Shown here: piece by piece, positions 22,622 through 32,400 of the stretch
How positions within the stretch are numbered: position 1 is the stretch's first letter
Layout: every line of letters begins with the position of its first letter
Assembly: GCF_026262505.1 (NCBI RefSeq)
Contig: NC_067204.1
Span: 6,791,797-6,855,796, forward strand
Source: Trichomonas vaginalis G3
Taxonomy: Eukaryota > Parabasalia > Trichomonadida > Trichomonadidae
Reading direction: 5' to 3'
Length of the DNA: 64,000 nt
Translations under genes and position numbers: made by a program
Notes under the pieces: model-generated
What the model saw: only the letters and a program-made list of their open reading frames with translations
Database searches by the model: none
Told to the model about the DNA's origin: nothing

Positions 22622-22772
22622 TTAGAATCAATTTAGAAAACCTTTTTTATCAAAAGCTAAGACGAAAAGTGCTCAATAAAATTAACCTTATTGTATCATC
22701 TCAACAGAATTATTGAAAGGACATCAATAACAAAGTTCTGAACTAACAAAGAAATTTTCGAAACCAGATACA

Positions 22773-23444
22773 ATGACATTTACAACAGAAATTATAAATG
22801 GTGAACCAGCAACTCCATTTGAATTTGTTAGAGGTCTTCAACCAGATACTTTTGAATTTTTCTTGGATAATTCTATTGAACTAACATTACATTATAAAAG
22901 TGGAACAAATGCAACATTTCATCCGGGAGATACATTCCAAATGGTATTTAATGACATAAGTTCTTTAGAATATGTTTATAGAGTTATGAGCATATATGAT
23001 TTAATATATCCTATAGGAGCTGTTTATACGTCTATGAATCCAATAAATCCAAACACTTTATTTGGTGGTAGATGGTATGAAATAGTTGACAGTTTTCCAT
23101 TCTACACTAATACGCAGTCAATGAAGATGGGAGGTTCAAAGAAAATAGGTATTGAAAACCTTCCTTCACATATGCATAGGTTCAGTGGAAGAACATCTGT
23201 GGAAGGAAACCATTCACATTCAATAACAAAAAGAGGTTATACAAATCTTGCAGCGGGTTCGGATAGACAGGGAATGCATAGATATGATATTTCAACTGAC
23301 CCAGTAGATTCAAGCACAGGTATTTTCTGTGGAACTGCAGGAAATCATACACATGTTGTAGCTGGTATTACAGACCCAGCAGGTAATGGAAAAGATTATA
23401 TGCCTCCTTATATAACAATGCACGCTTGGATACGAGTTGGTTAA
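22773..23444 (+). CDS. Fibre-like protein with tail-collar C-terminus (element A)
   Basis: The frame has 223 residues. The C-terminal 125 or so carry the signature of bacteriophage tail-collar/baseplate gp10-type domains: YPIGAVYTSMNPINP, a LFGGRWYEI turn, three histidine-rich sites (LPSHMHRF, GNHSHSI, GNHTHVV) and the ending GKDYMPPYITMHAWIRV. In phages such domains sit at fibre tips, and the His clusters can bind metal in trimers. Here it probably serves as a spike or fibre of the element's particle, which is inference. It lies at the left edge of element A, just before the integrase. A paralogous C-terminus ends the gene at 40696 in element B. Confidence 0.7.
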   Translation: MTFTTEIINGEPATPFEFVRGLQPDTFEFFLDNSIELTLHYKSGTNATFHPGDTFQMVFNDISSLEYVYRVMSIYDLIYPIGAVYTSMNPINPNTLFGGRWYEIVDSFPFYTNTQSMKMGGSKKIGIENLPSHMHRFSGRTSVEGNHSHSITKRGYTNLAAGSDRQGMHRYDISTDPVDSSTGIFCGTAGNHTHVVAGITDPAGNGKDYMPPYITMHAWIRVG

Positions 23445-23463
23445 AATCTTTAACTTTACATAA

Positions 23464-24548
23464 ATGAGCTTGAAAGAAGTATTCGAACAACATCCATGGA
23501 GGTCATTTAAGAAATTCAATGAAGCTGCAAAGAGTTGGGGATTTACTAACAGAGCTGAAGTGAAAAGGTTCTTTGACAAAAATGTTGTACATCAAACAAA
23601 AATAAACCCTTACGACTACTTTTTACCAATTTACTCCAACACTCCTGACGCATACCAATTTGACACTCTCATTCAAAGCAGAAAATGTGGTCATAAACAT
23701 TCCTCATCTTCATTAATGTTAACACTCGTAAAGCATATGCATATCCAATGAAAAATAAAGGAACTCGTGAAGTGTTAAGAGTTTTACAAAAGTTTGTAGC
23801 AGAACATAGCCCAAGTACTTTAACATCAGACCAAGACAGTGCATACCTCAGCAATGAAATCACAGATTTTCTCATTAAGCATAACATAACTCACTACACT
23901 ACTGAAGACCATAACCATAACATACTCGGTATCATTAACCGCTTCATAAGGACTCTCAGAGATTTAAATCAAGAGCGAGACTTTACCGAAGAAACAATGA
24001 AACATTTCATCGAAGTTTACAATTCCTCAACACATTCTACAACAGGACATACACCAAATTCAATGACACAACAACAAGAAGAAAAGTATATACAAAAGAA
24101 ACGAAGCCAAACACAAAATATCAGAAATTCAACACAATTTACTCTCATTCCTGGTACAAAAGTTCGTGTAGTTCTTGACGACAAACCATTGACAAAGAAA
24201 CGTTTAAGGTTAAGTCGAAATTATTATATCGTAGACTCTACGCAAGGTAATGGATATCTTATAAAAGCTGCTGACGACTCCATAGCATTTTACCCTCGAC
24301 ATAAATTAGTCGAAAGTAGTAATGGCAAACTTGCTGAAACCATTGACGAAGCAAAGCGAGGAGTGGTTATTGAAATACTTGACTATAACACAAACGATGA
24401 CACTTATAAAGTAAGATATGAAGGAGGCGTTGAAGATGTTATACCATCTAAGAACTTGAGAGAATCTAAACCAACTCATCTGGGACCATTAGAGCGGGAG
24501 TACTGGAAAGATAAAAACATGCCAGAAAGAATAAGAAAATTCTTCTAA
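23464..24548 (+). pseudogene. Polinton integrase relic (element A)
   Basis: These are remains of a retroviral-type (rve) integrase as carried by Polintons. Visible parts are an N-terminal region containing a PYDYFLPIY segment, core pieces around LTSDQDSAYLSNEITDF and NRFIRTLRDLN, and a C-terminal chromo/SH3-like part (GTKVRVVLDD, then a KVRYEGGVEDVIPSKNL segment). It would insert the element into host DNA. The short leader TTTACATAAATG before the first ATG fits the element's promoter style. Broken; about one or two breaks. Confidence 0.75.
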
Positions 24549-24587
24549 ACTTTTTCGTTGGATGTAAATCAGACAAAAATATAATTT

Positions 24588-24638
24588 AGGTGAAGAGGTG
24601 AGATGTCACCTGTTTTCTCACCTCTTTTTTCACCTCTT
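24588..24638. repeat. GGTGA boundary repeat, element A copy 1
   Basis: AGGTGAAGAGGTGAGATGTC continues as an inverted-repeat block with the CACCTC motif repeated. The core GGTGAGATGTCACC is palindromic. It lies between the integrase and the KilA-N gene. Confidence 0.75.
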
Positions 24639-24667
24639 GAATTTTCATGAATTTTCACAAAAGACCA

Positions 24668-24723
24668 AAAATAAAGTTAGTTTTATTTTTATTTATTTTT
24701 TTATTTTGTATGTAAGAACAGAA
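24668..24723 (+). promoter_or_regulatory. T-rich leader of KilA-N gene
   Basis: AAAATAAAGTTAGTTTTA is followed by a long T/A tract ending TTTTGTATGTAAGAACAGAA before the ATG. Nearly the same leader stands before 25550 and 27587. It differs from the host initiator TCAYWW, so it is probably the element's own promoter. Confidence 0.6.
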
Positions 24724-25386
24724 ATGTCAGTCGAAGCAAAAACATTCACGAACAAATCTAATGGTGAAACATTCACAAAAGGCACTTATAACGGTATTGA
24801 AGTCTTACGTAGAGACAAGGATGGTTACATTAATGCAACAAAGATGTGTCAGCAGTTTAGGAAAGACTTTAGAAGGTTGTTGGAAAATAAGTCCTGGGAA
24901 GAGTATTTTAAGGCATTTTGTGAAGAATATACCAACCCGCGGAAAACAGCGGGTTGCTTTTTATACAAAATTCATGCAGGAATTCCGGATGAAATCAAAC
25001 AGGTTAGAGGAATGTATGTAGACCCAAGACTTGTAAACTATATTGCAATGTGGGCTTCTCCAAAATATTGTATAGCAGTTGGAAAAATTATGGACTCCAT
25101 AGACAAGAAAGTTCATGAGAAGTTAGATGAAGAAGAACTCGAAGATACAGTGGAGAATGCTAAACCTTTGTTCGAAGAAGAAGTTGGAAAAATGTGTGAA
25201 AAACAATTAGAACATGAACGTGAGATATATTATGGTTATAGAGATTCTCCATACGAACTAGACCAATGGGAACAAGAAGATTTAAAGAGAGAATTTAGAG
25301 AATATGAACTCGCTAAGATAGCATTTGAAGCTGCAGAAAAGAAGTTAAAAGTTTGGGGTCGTTTTGTACAAAAATATTGTGAGTAA
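24724..25386 (+). CDS. KilA-N domain protein (element A)
   Basis: The frame has 220 residues. I start it at ATG 24724 because the T-rich leader lies immediately upstream; the frame is open further up but would translate that leader. A KilA-N domain covers about residues 10-130: FTKGTYNGIEVLRRDKDGYI, NATKMCQQF, and the closing VRGMYVDPRLVNYIAMWASP. KilA-N is a DNA-binding module common in phages and large DNA viruses. The C-terminal 85 residues are acidic and helical. It is probably a DNA-binding regulator of the element. The frame is whole. It contains a short GC-rich hairpin at 24934-24955, read through as coding sequence. Confidence 0.8.
   Translation: MSVEAKTFTNKSNGETFTKGTYNGIEVLRRDKDGYINATKMCQQFRKDFRRLLENKSWEEYFKAFCEEYTNPRKTAGCFLYKIHAGIPDEIKQVRGMYVDPRLVNYIAMWASPKYCIAVGKIMDSIDKKVHEKLDEEELEDTVENAKPLFEEEVGKMCEKQLEHEREIYYGYRDSPYELDQWEQEDLKREFREYELAKIAFEAAEKKLKVWGRFVQKYCE
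24934..24955. repeat. GC-rich hairpin inside the KilA-N frame
   Basis: AACCCGC-GGAAAACA-GCGGGTT is a perfect 7-bp stem. Its base composition stands out from the surrounding AT-rich gene. It is a possible single-stem relative of the double-hairpin inserts described elsewhere. Confidence 0.5.
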
Positions 25387-25429
25387 ATGAACCATTTATT
25401 TTTATTGAATTCACCAAAAAATATAATTT

Positions 25430-25479
25430 AGGTGAAGAGGTGACATCTCACCTGTTTTCTCACCTCTTTTCTCACCTCA
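25430..25479. repeat. GGTGA boundary repeat, element A copy 2
   Basis: Same block as at 24588, with the palindromic core in the GGTGACATCTCACC version. It lies just upstream of the leader of the gene at 25550. Confidence 0.75.
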
Positions 25480-25549
25480 TGAATTTTCCCGAAATAAAAA
25501 ATAAAGTTAGTTTTATTTTTATTTATTTTTTTATTTTGTATGTAAAGAT

Positions 25550-26515
25550 ATGATTTCAACAATCGGCACAACAACAATTCAAGCCGCGAACGGCGGGACT
25601 CTGTCCACAACAACTTCACCAAACTCGTTAGTCATGAATCCTACGTCAATGTTAGTAGAGATGAAAAACTTCATTCCTTCTTCATATACTTTTGAAACAA
25701 AAATCCAGAAGATAAAGCAAGAACTTTTAACAAGTAATTTAGACTGTAGTGCGAAAGATGAAACAAATGAACAGTATCTTTATGAAATGCAGGACATTAT
25801 TGACCATTTACCCAAATTGCCTGAAATCCAACAACAAAAACTCACTATTCCTGAATTCGACGAAATTGAAGTGAAACCAACTGACTCAGTAGAAATAAAG
25901 AAGTTCATACGTAAAGTAAATTATGAATTCCTTGGTTTTCATTGCAACCATAAGGTTATGGACAAAGATTGCGACATGGTATATAAAAACATTTCTGACA
26001 TATATAAATCTGAGGAGTTTAAGACCTACGATAACTTTGTTTCATTAGTTGCTGAATGTGTTTGGGAAATAAGAGATAAAGATAGAAGAGGTAAGGTATG
26101 GAATGAACAGATAAGACCCGCTATGTTTGAGATGAAGAAAACCATTGACGCCTTAGTTGTTTTAGCAGGTAAGGTTTCAGAATATAACGCAAAGTTGAAC
26201 CCACAATGTTCTAAATGTAAAGCAGCAATGAGGAAATATAACTACTCAGTCAAAGAGATAGAAAGAATGAGAAACGACTATGCAGACTTAAAGAAAGAAG
26301 CAGAAAAGCCAGCAGAAGATAAAATGAACATGTTAGAATTTCTGAACAAAAACTATCCAACAGCAGAAGATTTCCTTCTATCTGACGTCAAGAAGAAATA
26401 TAAAGAAACTTTCGGCATTGTTAAAACTTTTGACATACTGACAGAAGAAATAGAAGCTACGAAATTGTTTAGGATTTCAAATATACATCGTACAATTCAT
26501 GTAAAACGCTTATAA
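25550..26515 (+). CDS. Unknown element A protein, 321 aa
   Basis: I do not recognise this protein. It starts at the ATG directly after a T-rich leader (TTTTGTATGTAAAGAT). The N-terminal 25 residues are Thr/Ser-rich and include a GC-rich double-hairpin insert translated as QAANGGTLST. The rest is mostly helical and charged, with a CSKCKAAMRKY motif near residue 224 that could be half a metal site, followed by a coiled-coil-like stretch. GGTGA boundary repeats lie on both sides. The frame is whole and it belongs to element A by position and promoter style. Confidence 0.6.
   Translation: MISTIGTTTIQAANGGTLSTTTSPNSLVMNPTSMLVEMKNFIPSSYTFETKIQKIKQELLTSNLDCSAKDETNEQYLYEMQDIIDHLPKLPEIQQQKLTIPEFDEIEVKPTDSVEIKKFIRKVNYEFLGFHCNHKVMDKDCDMVYKNISDIYKSEEFKTYDNFVSLVAECVWEIRDKDRRGKVWNEQIRPAMFEMKKTIDALVVLAGKVSEYNAKLNPQCSKCKAAMRKYNYSVKEIERMRNDYADLKKEAEKPAEDKMNMLEFLNKNYPTAEDFLLSDVKKKYKETFGIVKTFDILTEEIEATKLFRISNIHRTIHVKRL
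25581..25608 (+). repeat. GC-rich double hairpin, copy 1
   Basis: AAGCCGCGAACGGC forms stem 1 (GCCG/CGGC) and GGAC-TCT-GTCC forms stem 2. It lies inside the frame starting at 25550. It is the one coding copy I see in a different frame from the others. Confidence 0.65.
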
Positions 26516-26572
26516 AATAACTAGGGTGAGAAAACAGGTGAAAAAACAGGTGACATCTCACCTCTTCACCTA
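26507..26572. repeat. GGTGA boundary repeat, element A copy 3
   Basis: AACTAGGGTGAGAAAACAGG leads into an inverted version of the 25430 block. The same 65 bp or so recurs at 26686-26755 as a direct repeat, with GGTGACATCTCACC exchanged for its complement. Confidence 0.75.
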
Positions 26573-26685
26573 AACATTATTTTTACTGAATTTAGCAACA
26601 AAATTCTGAGTAAAATAATTTTTAGGGCTTGTGTCAAACCGTTGAGTTTTCACAAAATTTAAAAAAATAACGTTTACCATGTGAA

Positions 26686-26760
26686 ACGTTTATAAAATAA
26701 CTAGGGTGAGAAAACAGGTGAAAAAACAGGTGAGATGTCACCTCTTCACCTAAATTATAT
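26686..26760. repeat. GGTGA boundary repeat, element A copy 4
   Basis: Direct repeat of 26507-26572, ending in CACCTAAATTATAT, which is the complement of the text preceding the 24588 and 25430 copies. Confidence 0.75.
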
Positions 26761-27104
26761 TTTAGGTCAAAGCTTCCACGAGAGAAAAGATTCCTCATTC
26801 GCTAAGGATTCCAAAAATGAAAAAATCATTGATTTCGGCTGAGAAAAAACAGCAAAACCCTTCTTCCACGGAACAAAGAAATAAAGAAGAAATAAAGTAA
26901 ATTTTTTATTTATTCCCGTGGAAGATAGAGCACTTTTATGACACTTTTTATTCACGACAAACAAGACAAATAAAGAAAATAAGAAAATACGGCGCCGTCG
27001 CGGTTCGAACCACAGACCCTGACCCCTCCATAACACCACCTTAGACCACTGTGCTACGTAGCCTGTCGACATAAGATTTTATAAATTGCATATTTGACGT
27101 AAAT
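26761..27104. other. Gap with tRNA-like sequence
   Basis: No protein gene is supported here. A 10-bp inverted repeat (TCTTCCACGG near 26870 and CCGTGGAAGA near 26918) flanks a T-rich tract. The right half holds the tRNA-like stretch listed separately. Confidence 0.5.
26990..27063 (-). pseudogene. tRNA-like relic with A and B boxes
   Basis: On the minus strand TAGCACAGTGG fits the polymerase III A box and GGTTCGAACC the B box, about 44 bases apart as in a tRNA. A 7-base GGCTACG precedes the A box as an acceptor strand would. It does not fold properly: no matching 3' acceptor arm, no clear anticodon stem and a six-base T loop. It is either a tRNA relic or a tRNA-derived short element inserted in element A. 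Confidence 0.4.
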
Positions 27105-27479
27105 TTATTTCCATCTAGCTTCCCACCGCATAAGATATTCATACGTGTTTGTAAGACATTCATTAAACTTCTTTTCTATTGCATCTAATCTTGCGTTATT
27201 TTTTTCAATAACTTGTCTGTATTCTTCATCATCTCCAGCAGTGTTTGGGTCTTCACGTTTAAAATATTCATTGTTAACCAATTTTTTATCTACAAATTTT
27301 ATTAGTGTTTGATTCACTTCGTTATGATAACGGTCATATTCTTTCAATACGTAAGTGAAGACAAAATGCGTCGTACCTTCAATCTTAAAGCTTAAAGAAC
27401 TTTCAACACAGTTTTGAGGGTCTGTCAGTGCGTCAATGAGATAGTATTCGAAGTCAGTCAATAATCTTTTTAAAGTCAT
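27105..27479 (-). CDS. Unknown element A protein, 124 aa
   Basis: This frame is not recognised. It starts at an ATG preceded on its own strand by TTTTATCCTGTATGAA, the same core as the leader of the divergent gene at 27587, which supports the start. The protein is charged and helical (a VIEKNNARLDAIEKKFNECL stretch near the C-terminus is coiled-coil-like) and has no membrane segment. The frame is whole. It forms a head-to-head pair with the KilA-N relic. Confidence 0.5.
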   Translation of the reverse strand: MTLKRLLTDFEYYLIDALTDPQNCVESSLSFKIEGTTHFVFTYVLKEYDRYHNEVNQTLIKFVDKKLVNNEYFKREDPNTAGDDEEYRQVIEKNNARLDAIEKKFNECLTNTYEYLMRWEARWK

Positions 27480-27586
27480 TTCATACAGGATAAAATTTAA
27501 TGTTGTGAAGAAATAGTGTTTATCTCAGAAAAAATAAAGTTAGTTTTTATTTTATTTATTTTTTTATCCTGTATGTAAAGACAGAT
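27480..27586. promoter_or_regulatory. Divergent element promoter
   Basis: The 107-bp gap between two outward-reading genes carries TTTATCCTGTATG once on each strand, each a few bases before an ATG, plus an AAATAAAGTTAGTTTTTAT leader on the plus side. Confidence 0.6.
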
Positions 27587-28446
27587 ATGTCAACATTAGA
27601 GAACACAACAACTGCTATCGTTCATGAAGTCATAAATGAAGAATACGAATACATACAGTATAACAAACAATTGAGACTCATTCGTTCTGTCAAAGACGAC
27701 ATGTACCAAATGCAAAGTATTTTGACGGCTTGTTTTGCTCCAGATACTAAGCTTCCTAAAGACTGGTTTAGGAACCAAAGCACCATAGAACTATTAAGTG
27801 AAGCACAGCGAGACGTACTTTTTCTGAAAACAGTGAAGAACAGCGAGTAGGTAAAAAATCCCAGTCGCCAAAACTCTATGAAAACCGTGAAAAATTGCCA
27901 AACGGTTTGAGAGGATATTATGTTCATAGACTTTTAGTAAATGCAGTTGCAATGTGGGCTTCACCACGTTATGCTTGGAATATTTACAAACTTCTTGACG
28001 AACTTCACAGACAAGAACGTGGAGAGATGGAAAAGAAACTTCAAGCAAAAGATGAAGTCATTGAATCCAAAGACAAAAGCATACAGAAAAGAATACCACG
28101 TTCAGTACCAAAAGGAAAGGAAAAGAACTATAAGTATATGATTTATACTGAAGAGTTGGAGAATGAAGAAGATAAAGATATGGTTATGTTGCATTTAGTC
28201 AGAAGAAACAACAAAAGCTTTTACGACCTTGCTAAAATATATAAATCTGACAGAAACTGGTTCTATCGTGAAAACTTACCGATTTCAATGACACCGAATG
28301 AGCAAATAAAAGAAATTGTCAAAAATACTCTTCCTCAAACACACTATGACATCAAAGGTTGCACAATACTTACCTTCAAAGAAGACTTAACATTACTGAA
28401 GGAAAAAATAACAGAATATTTCGATAACTTCAAAGAGGAAGAATGA
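27587..28446 (+). pseudogene. KilA-N-type protein relic (element A)
   Basis: The middle part shows the end of a KilA-N domain (LRGYYVHRLLVNAVAMWASP), closely matching the gene at 24724. It is followed by a charged linker and a C-terminal domain (YMIYTEELENEEDKDMVMLH, then IKGCTILTFKED) of the kind that follows KilA-N in some viral regulators. It is probably a DNA-binding regulator related to the neighbour at 24724. Broken, about one break. Confidence 0.55.
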
Positions 28447-28492
28447 AGTCACGACAACATTAACGAAGAAGTCACGACAACATTAACGAAGA
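28446..28492. repeat. Short tandem repeat
   Basis: Two direct copies of a 24-base unit, AAGTCACGACAACATTAACG plus AAG, stand between the KilA-N relic and the next boundary repeat. Confidence 0.7.
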
Positions 28493-28499
28493 GAGAATG

Positions 28500-28535
28500 A
28501 GGTGAAAAAACAGGTGACATCTCACCTCTTCACCA
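28500..28535. repeat. GGTGA boundary repeat, element A copy 5
   Basis: GAGGTGAAAAAACAGGTGAC and the following CACCTCTTCACC repeat the element A boundary motif between converging genes. Confidence 0.7.
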
Positions 28536-28550
28536 AAAATATATTTTTGC

Positions 28551-29023
28551 TTAAATAGCTTCAGGGTCAATTTCTTCAACCATTTCACTTCCTTCGTCAA
28601 TGTCAATTGAAGCTTCTTCAACCTTTGGTAAGAATTTCTGTATAACATCTTTGTTCGTTATTGTCTTCAGAGATGAAGGATAATATTTCACATTTGTTTC
28701 ACCCTTCTTATATTCTTTCTGTTCGGAAAGATTCATAGCAATACTGAAGAAGTCAATGTTGGAGTTCTTTATAAAGTATAATGAGTATCTTTGACATTCA
28801 CGAAGAAACCCTTTTGTTTCAAAACTACTGCTAACTCTTGTGAAGTATAACGTTTGCGGTCAATGACAATAGCTAATGGTCTGACATACTGACCGAACTT
28901 AGATTCTTTCACAAACTTCTTGTTAAAGATAACATTAACGTTTGCAGAACCATTGAACTCATTCTTGATGGCAGTAGCGAGAGCATTGTATGAAAAGAAC
29001 TTGCAATCTTGCATGTGTTTCAT
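28551..29023 (-). pseudogene. Unknown element A gene relic
   Basis: A small minus-strand gene facing the KilA-N relic, not recognised. The N-terminal part (MKHMQDCKFFSYNALATAI, then RPLAIVIDRKRYTSQELAVV) looks like a compact folded domain. The C-terminal part is acidic, ending MVEEIDPEAI. About one break. Confidence 0.4.
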
Positions 29024-29277
29024 TAAAATAAAAATATTAAATTATTTTGAAAAATAACTTAAAAAAATCTAATCTAATTTTTTCAAAAATATTTTTTTAT
29101 TTCCTACTAAAGATGTATCGGAAGTTGTCTAAGTTAGAACACTCGGAAATAAAACAACTTCTTACAGAAGCTAATATAGATGTTGCAAAGCATTACGCAA
29201 CAAACAAAAAAGCACTCGCTGACTTCATTAAAGACTATAATGGTGCAATAAGTTATGATAGAATTCATGAGTTCATA

Positions 29278-29309
29278 AAGCCGCAACGCGGCGAGGACGA
29301 AGTCCATGC
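29278..29309 (+). repeat. GC-rich double hairpin, copy 2
   Basis: AAGCCGC-AAC-GCGGC then GGAC-GAA-GTCC-ATG. Both stems are perfect. It lies inside the N-terminal region of the element A polymerase and is read as KPQRGEDEV. Confidence 0.75.
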
Positions 29310-29361
29310 AAGAGCATTTCCTTTAAATGACGTTGCTATTGACTTATATCATAGACGTTCA

Positions 29362-29499
29362 GTACCTCATGAAGTAAGAAGAGAAATGTTTGACATAACA
29401 AATGCAAACGTTGGTGAAACAAGAAGAGCTGTACCACATGAAGTAAGAAGAGAAATGTTTGACATAACAAATGCGAACGTTGGTGAAACAAGAAGAAGA
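29362..29499 (+). repeat. 69-bp tandem duplication
   Basis: Two copies of a 23-residue unit (AVPHEVRREMFDITNANVGE and three more residues) stand head to tail in the polymerase N-terminal region. The two differ by only a couple of bases, so this is a recent local duplication. Confidence 0.8.
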
Positions 29500-32400
29500 G
29501 ACGACACACTGAAACAACAGAGAAGAGAGATGTTTAAAAGTGCTATAGAACAAGTTCGCAAAGCTAACGATGTCATTCGTTCCATTGACGACAAACCAAA
29601 AGAAGGTGAGAGATGGTTAAAGAAAGATGAAGAGAATAGGAAGAGAAATGTGAAGTCAGGCAATAGACTCATTGACTTTAACATCGAAGCTTTAGATGAA
29701 CCAAACAGAGACTACTTACACAAACATTTCGGTAAGGTTTTCATGAGACTCTTAGAGAAAATTAAAATAAACTCCAACAGAGATGGATGGTATGTTATAA
29801 ACTTGGTGGAAAGTATGAATGTTCTACGTTAAACCTCAATAATATTGGAACATTACTACATCAGCTCTTGAAGGAGAACTTTATATCAGAGATAGAAGCA
29901 AATGCTGCAGGTATTGTTGAAATGCACTATGACTTCTTCTTGACAAACATAAAGAATCTTACCGAAATAAAGATGTATGATTTAACAGAATATGAAGGCT
30001 TAACGATGTCAGATGTAAAGAAAGGCAAACCAAAAAAGAGACCATATAGAGATGAAAGCACACTGACAAATGACCAGAAAGCCATTTTGGAAGCTCTTAA
30101 GCAAACAGGAAACCCAGCACTTATAGAAAGCTTTTGGAAAGATAATGGTGAAAAGAAGTTTTATAAGAAGAGAAGCGGGCAGTTCTGGAAGTATCTTTGC
30201 ACATTACCTATAAATCTTGAACGCTACCAAATCTTCAATGAACTGAACAAAAGAACTGCAACACTTATGACAGAGGACAATTGTTTCGTTTATGCTTGCA
30301 TTCAGGCTGGAGTAAATGAAGAAACTATTGACCACATGAGAGAAGTCATTCGTGTTAGAGACTTTCCTCAAAGTAAAGTACAAGAAATTTCTGACGCAAC
30401 AGGTATAGCATTTAATGTTACCATTGGTTATTTCAATGACTCAAGACATAATGAAATAAAGAGATATATACCAAAAGAATGCGAAACTGTTAGAACTATT
30501 GACCTACTTCTTGTTGAAGACCACTACATGCTAAATGAAAGACTTCCAATGACAACATACTTCATTCGAAACTATAAAGAAATCTTGAAGGAGTGTGGTG
30601 GAATGAACATTGAGAAACAGATGAAAATATATACAAAGAGAGAGAACAAATATGTAGTTCGCATGGATAGAACTACACCGCTATGGGATGTTATGAAAAC
30701 ATTGTGGGAGTGCAAATATTTCGAACCTATTTCTTATGGAGAACTTTTCACATATACGACTGACTTATATAAACAGAACCTTGCACCATTTAAAGATTTG
30801 ACATATGCTCCAAAGTATTGTGTACAACTGAAGAAGAAAGCAGAGTCAAAAGAAGTAAATAAAGCTAAATGTAAATTCATACCTGAGCACGTTTTCTTTG
30901 CTGACTTTGAGTGTAGTACGGATGGCTTTCATAAAGCTTTTAACATCTGTTATGACAGTGAAGATGGTTCAGTTAGTGAAAGCATTTGGGGTCAAAACTG
31001 TGCAACAGAATTTTTGGAAAGACTCCTGACAAGAGTTTAATATATTTTCACAACCTCAGTTATGACATAAACTTCATCTTAAGACACATGACAGAAGTGA
31101 AAGGAACTCCCATCATTAAAGGTTCACGAACAATGCAAATAACTGGTTTATATAAAGGACGGGCAATTATTATAAAAGACTCTTACAGTGTTATAAATAA
31201 GAAGCTTAAACTATTTCCTGCTATGTTTAACTTACAAACAGGACCGAAAGAAGTATTTCCATATAACTACTACAGCAGTGTTTTGTTAGCAAATGACAAC
31301 AGAACTGGTGTCATTTCTGAAGCATGTAAGTTTATCCATGATGCAGATACATTTATGAAGAACATAGATTCCATCAAAGGTTGCAGAATAGATGAAAACC
31401 ACTTCGACTTAGAAAAATATAGCACGTTTTACTGCAAACAAGATGTAAGAATTTTAAGAGAAGGTTTTGTAAAGTTCCGCAATGACTTATTGAAAGAGTT
31501 TGATTTAAACGTTTATGACTACGTTAGTATTTGTTCTATTGCTAACAAATTGTTTGAAACAGAGTATACTTCCCGAATGGAAATCTTTATGACCTCTCAA
31601 ATAAACCAAGAGAATTTATTTCGAGATGCATTCAAGGGGAAGATGTATGTTGTCAGATAACATGAAACAAAAGAGCAAAAAGAAACTCATTGCTGACTTC
31701 GACACTGTTTCATTATATCCTTCAGCTATAGCAAGACTTTAACTTTAGAAGGAATTCCAAAAGTATTGAAGGATGAGATGCTAAGCACAGAGTATCTCAT
31801 GAGACATTTATTCGATGACGACAAAAAACCCATTGGTGAAAAGTTTATGTCTGGCTTCTTTGTTCTTCATTAAGATAACAGAGATTGGTATACCCAGACA
31901 CTTTCATTTAATAGTTTGCGACCCTGAACTAAATCCAGAACTTAACGTTCCAAGAAGTTCAAACACTTGCTGTCTCATGCATGTTGACCATATAACATTA
32001 CAAGACCTCATAAAATATCAAGTGTCAAATGTGAAGTGTTGCAAGGATACTATTACGATGGAAACAGAGATATGAGAATAAGAGATGAAGTAAAGAAGTT
32101 GTTTGAGTTAAGGTTAAAGTATAAGAAAGAAGGAAATCCTTTGCAAGAAATTATAAAACTCATTCTGAACAGCATTTATGGCAAAACTATTCTATCTCCT
32201 ATTGAGTCAAAAATAACCATAGTAAATGACAAAGATGCTATAAGATATGCTATAAGAAATTACAACCATATAGTGAAGTTCGAAGGTTTGGATGGTTCAG
32301 ATAAAACTATTTTCAAGCTAACGAAAAGCATTTGCAGACACTTTAACTTCTGTCCACTTGGTGTTAATATTCTGTCTATGTCAAAACGTATTATGAATGA

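Larger units (their letters stand above)
3505..22740. repeat. Tandem array of 2,279-bp units, about 8.4 copies
   Basis: Identical frames recur at exactly 2,279-bp spacing (frame ends at 5730, 8009, 10288, 12567, 14846, 17125, 19404, 21683); the first interval is 2,278. Each unit holds, on the minus strand, an open Gly-rich frame, a spacer, a decayed Gly-rich copy and a second spacer. Wherever I compared units after the first, they matched base for base. The array stops mid-spacer at 22740, where element A sequence begins. It is either a very recent amplification, a homogenised array, or an assembly expansion. Confidence 0.9.

Noticed and set aside
3505-22740. Regular repeats as a CRISPR or satellite array
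   Set aside because: The unit is 2,279 bp with two gene copies in it and no unique spacers; it is a tandem gene amplification.
22741-22772. Terminal inverted repeat of element A
   Set aside because: I found no matching complement near 37 kb or 52 kb.
24598-24723. N-terminal extension of the KilA-N protein
   Set aside because: It would translate the GGTGA boundary repeat and the T-rich leader that also stands before other genes.
26990-27063. A functional tRNA gene
   Set aside because: No complementary 3' acceptor arm, no acceptable anticodon stem and a short T loop, although the A and B boxes are good.
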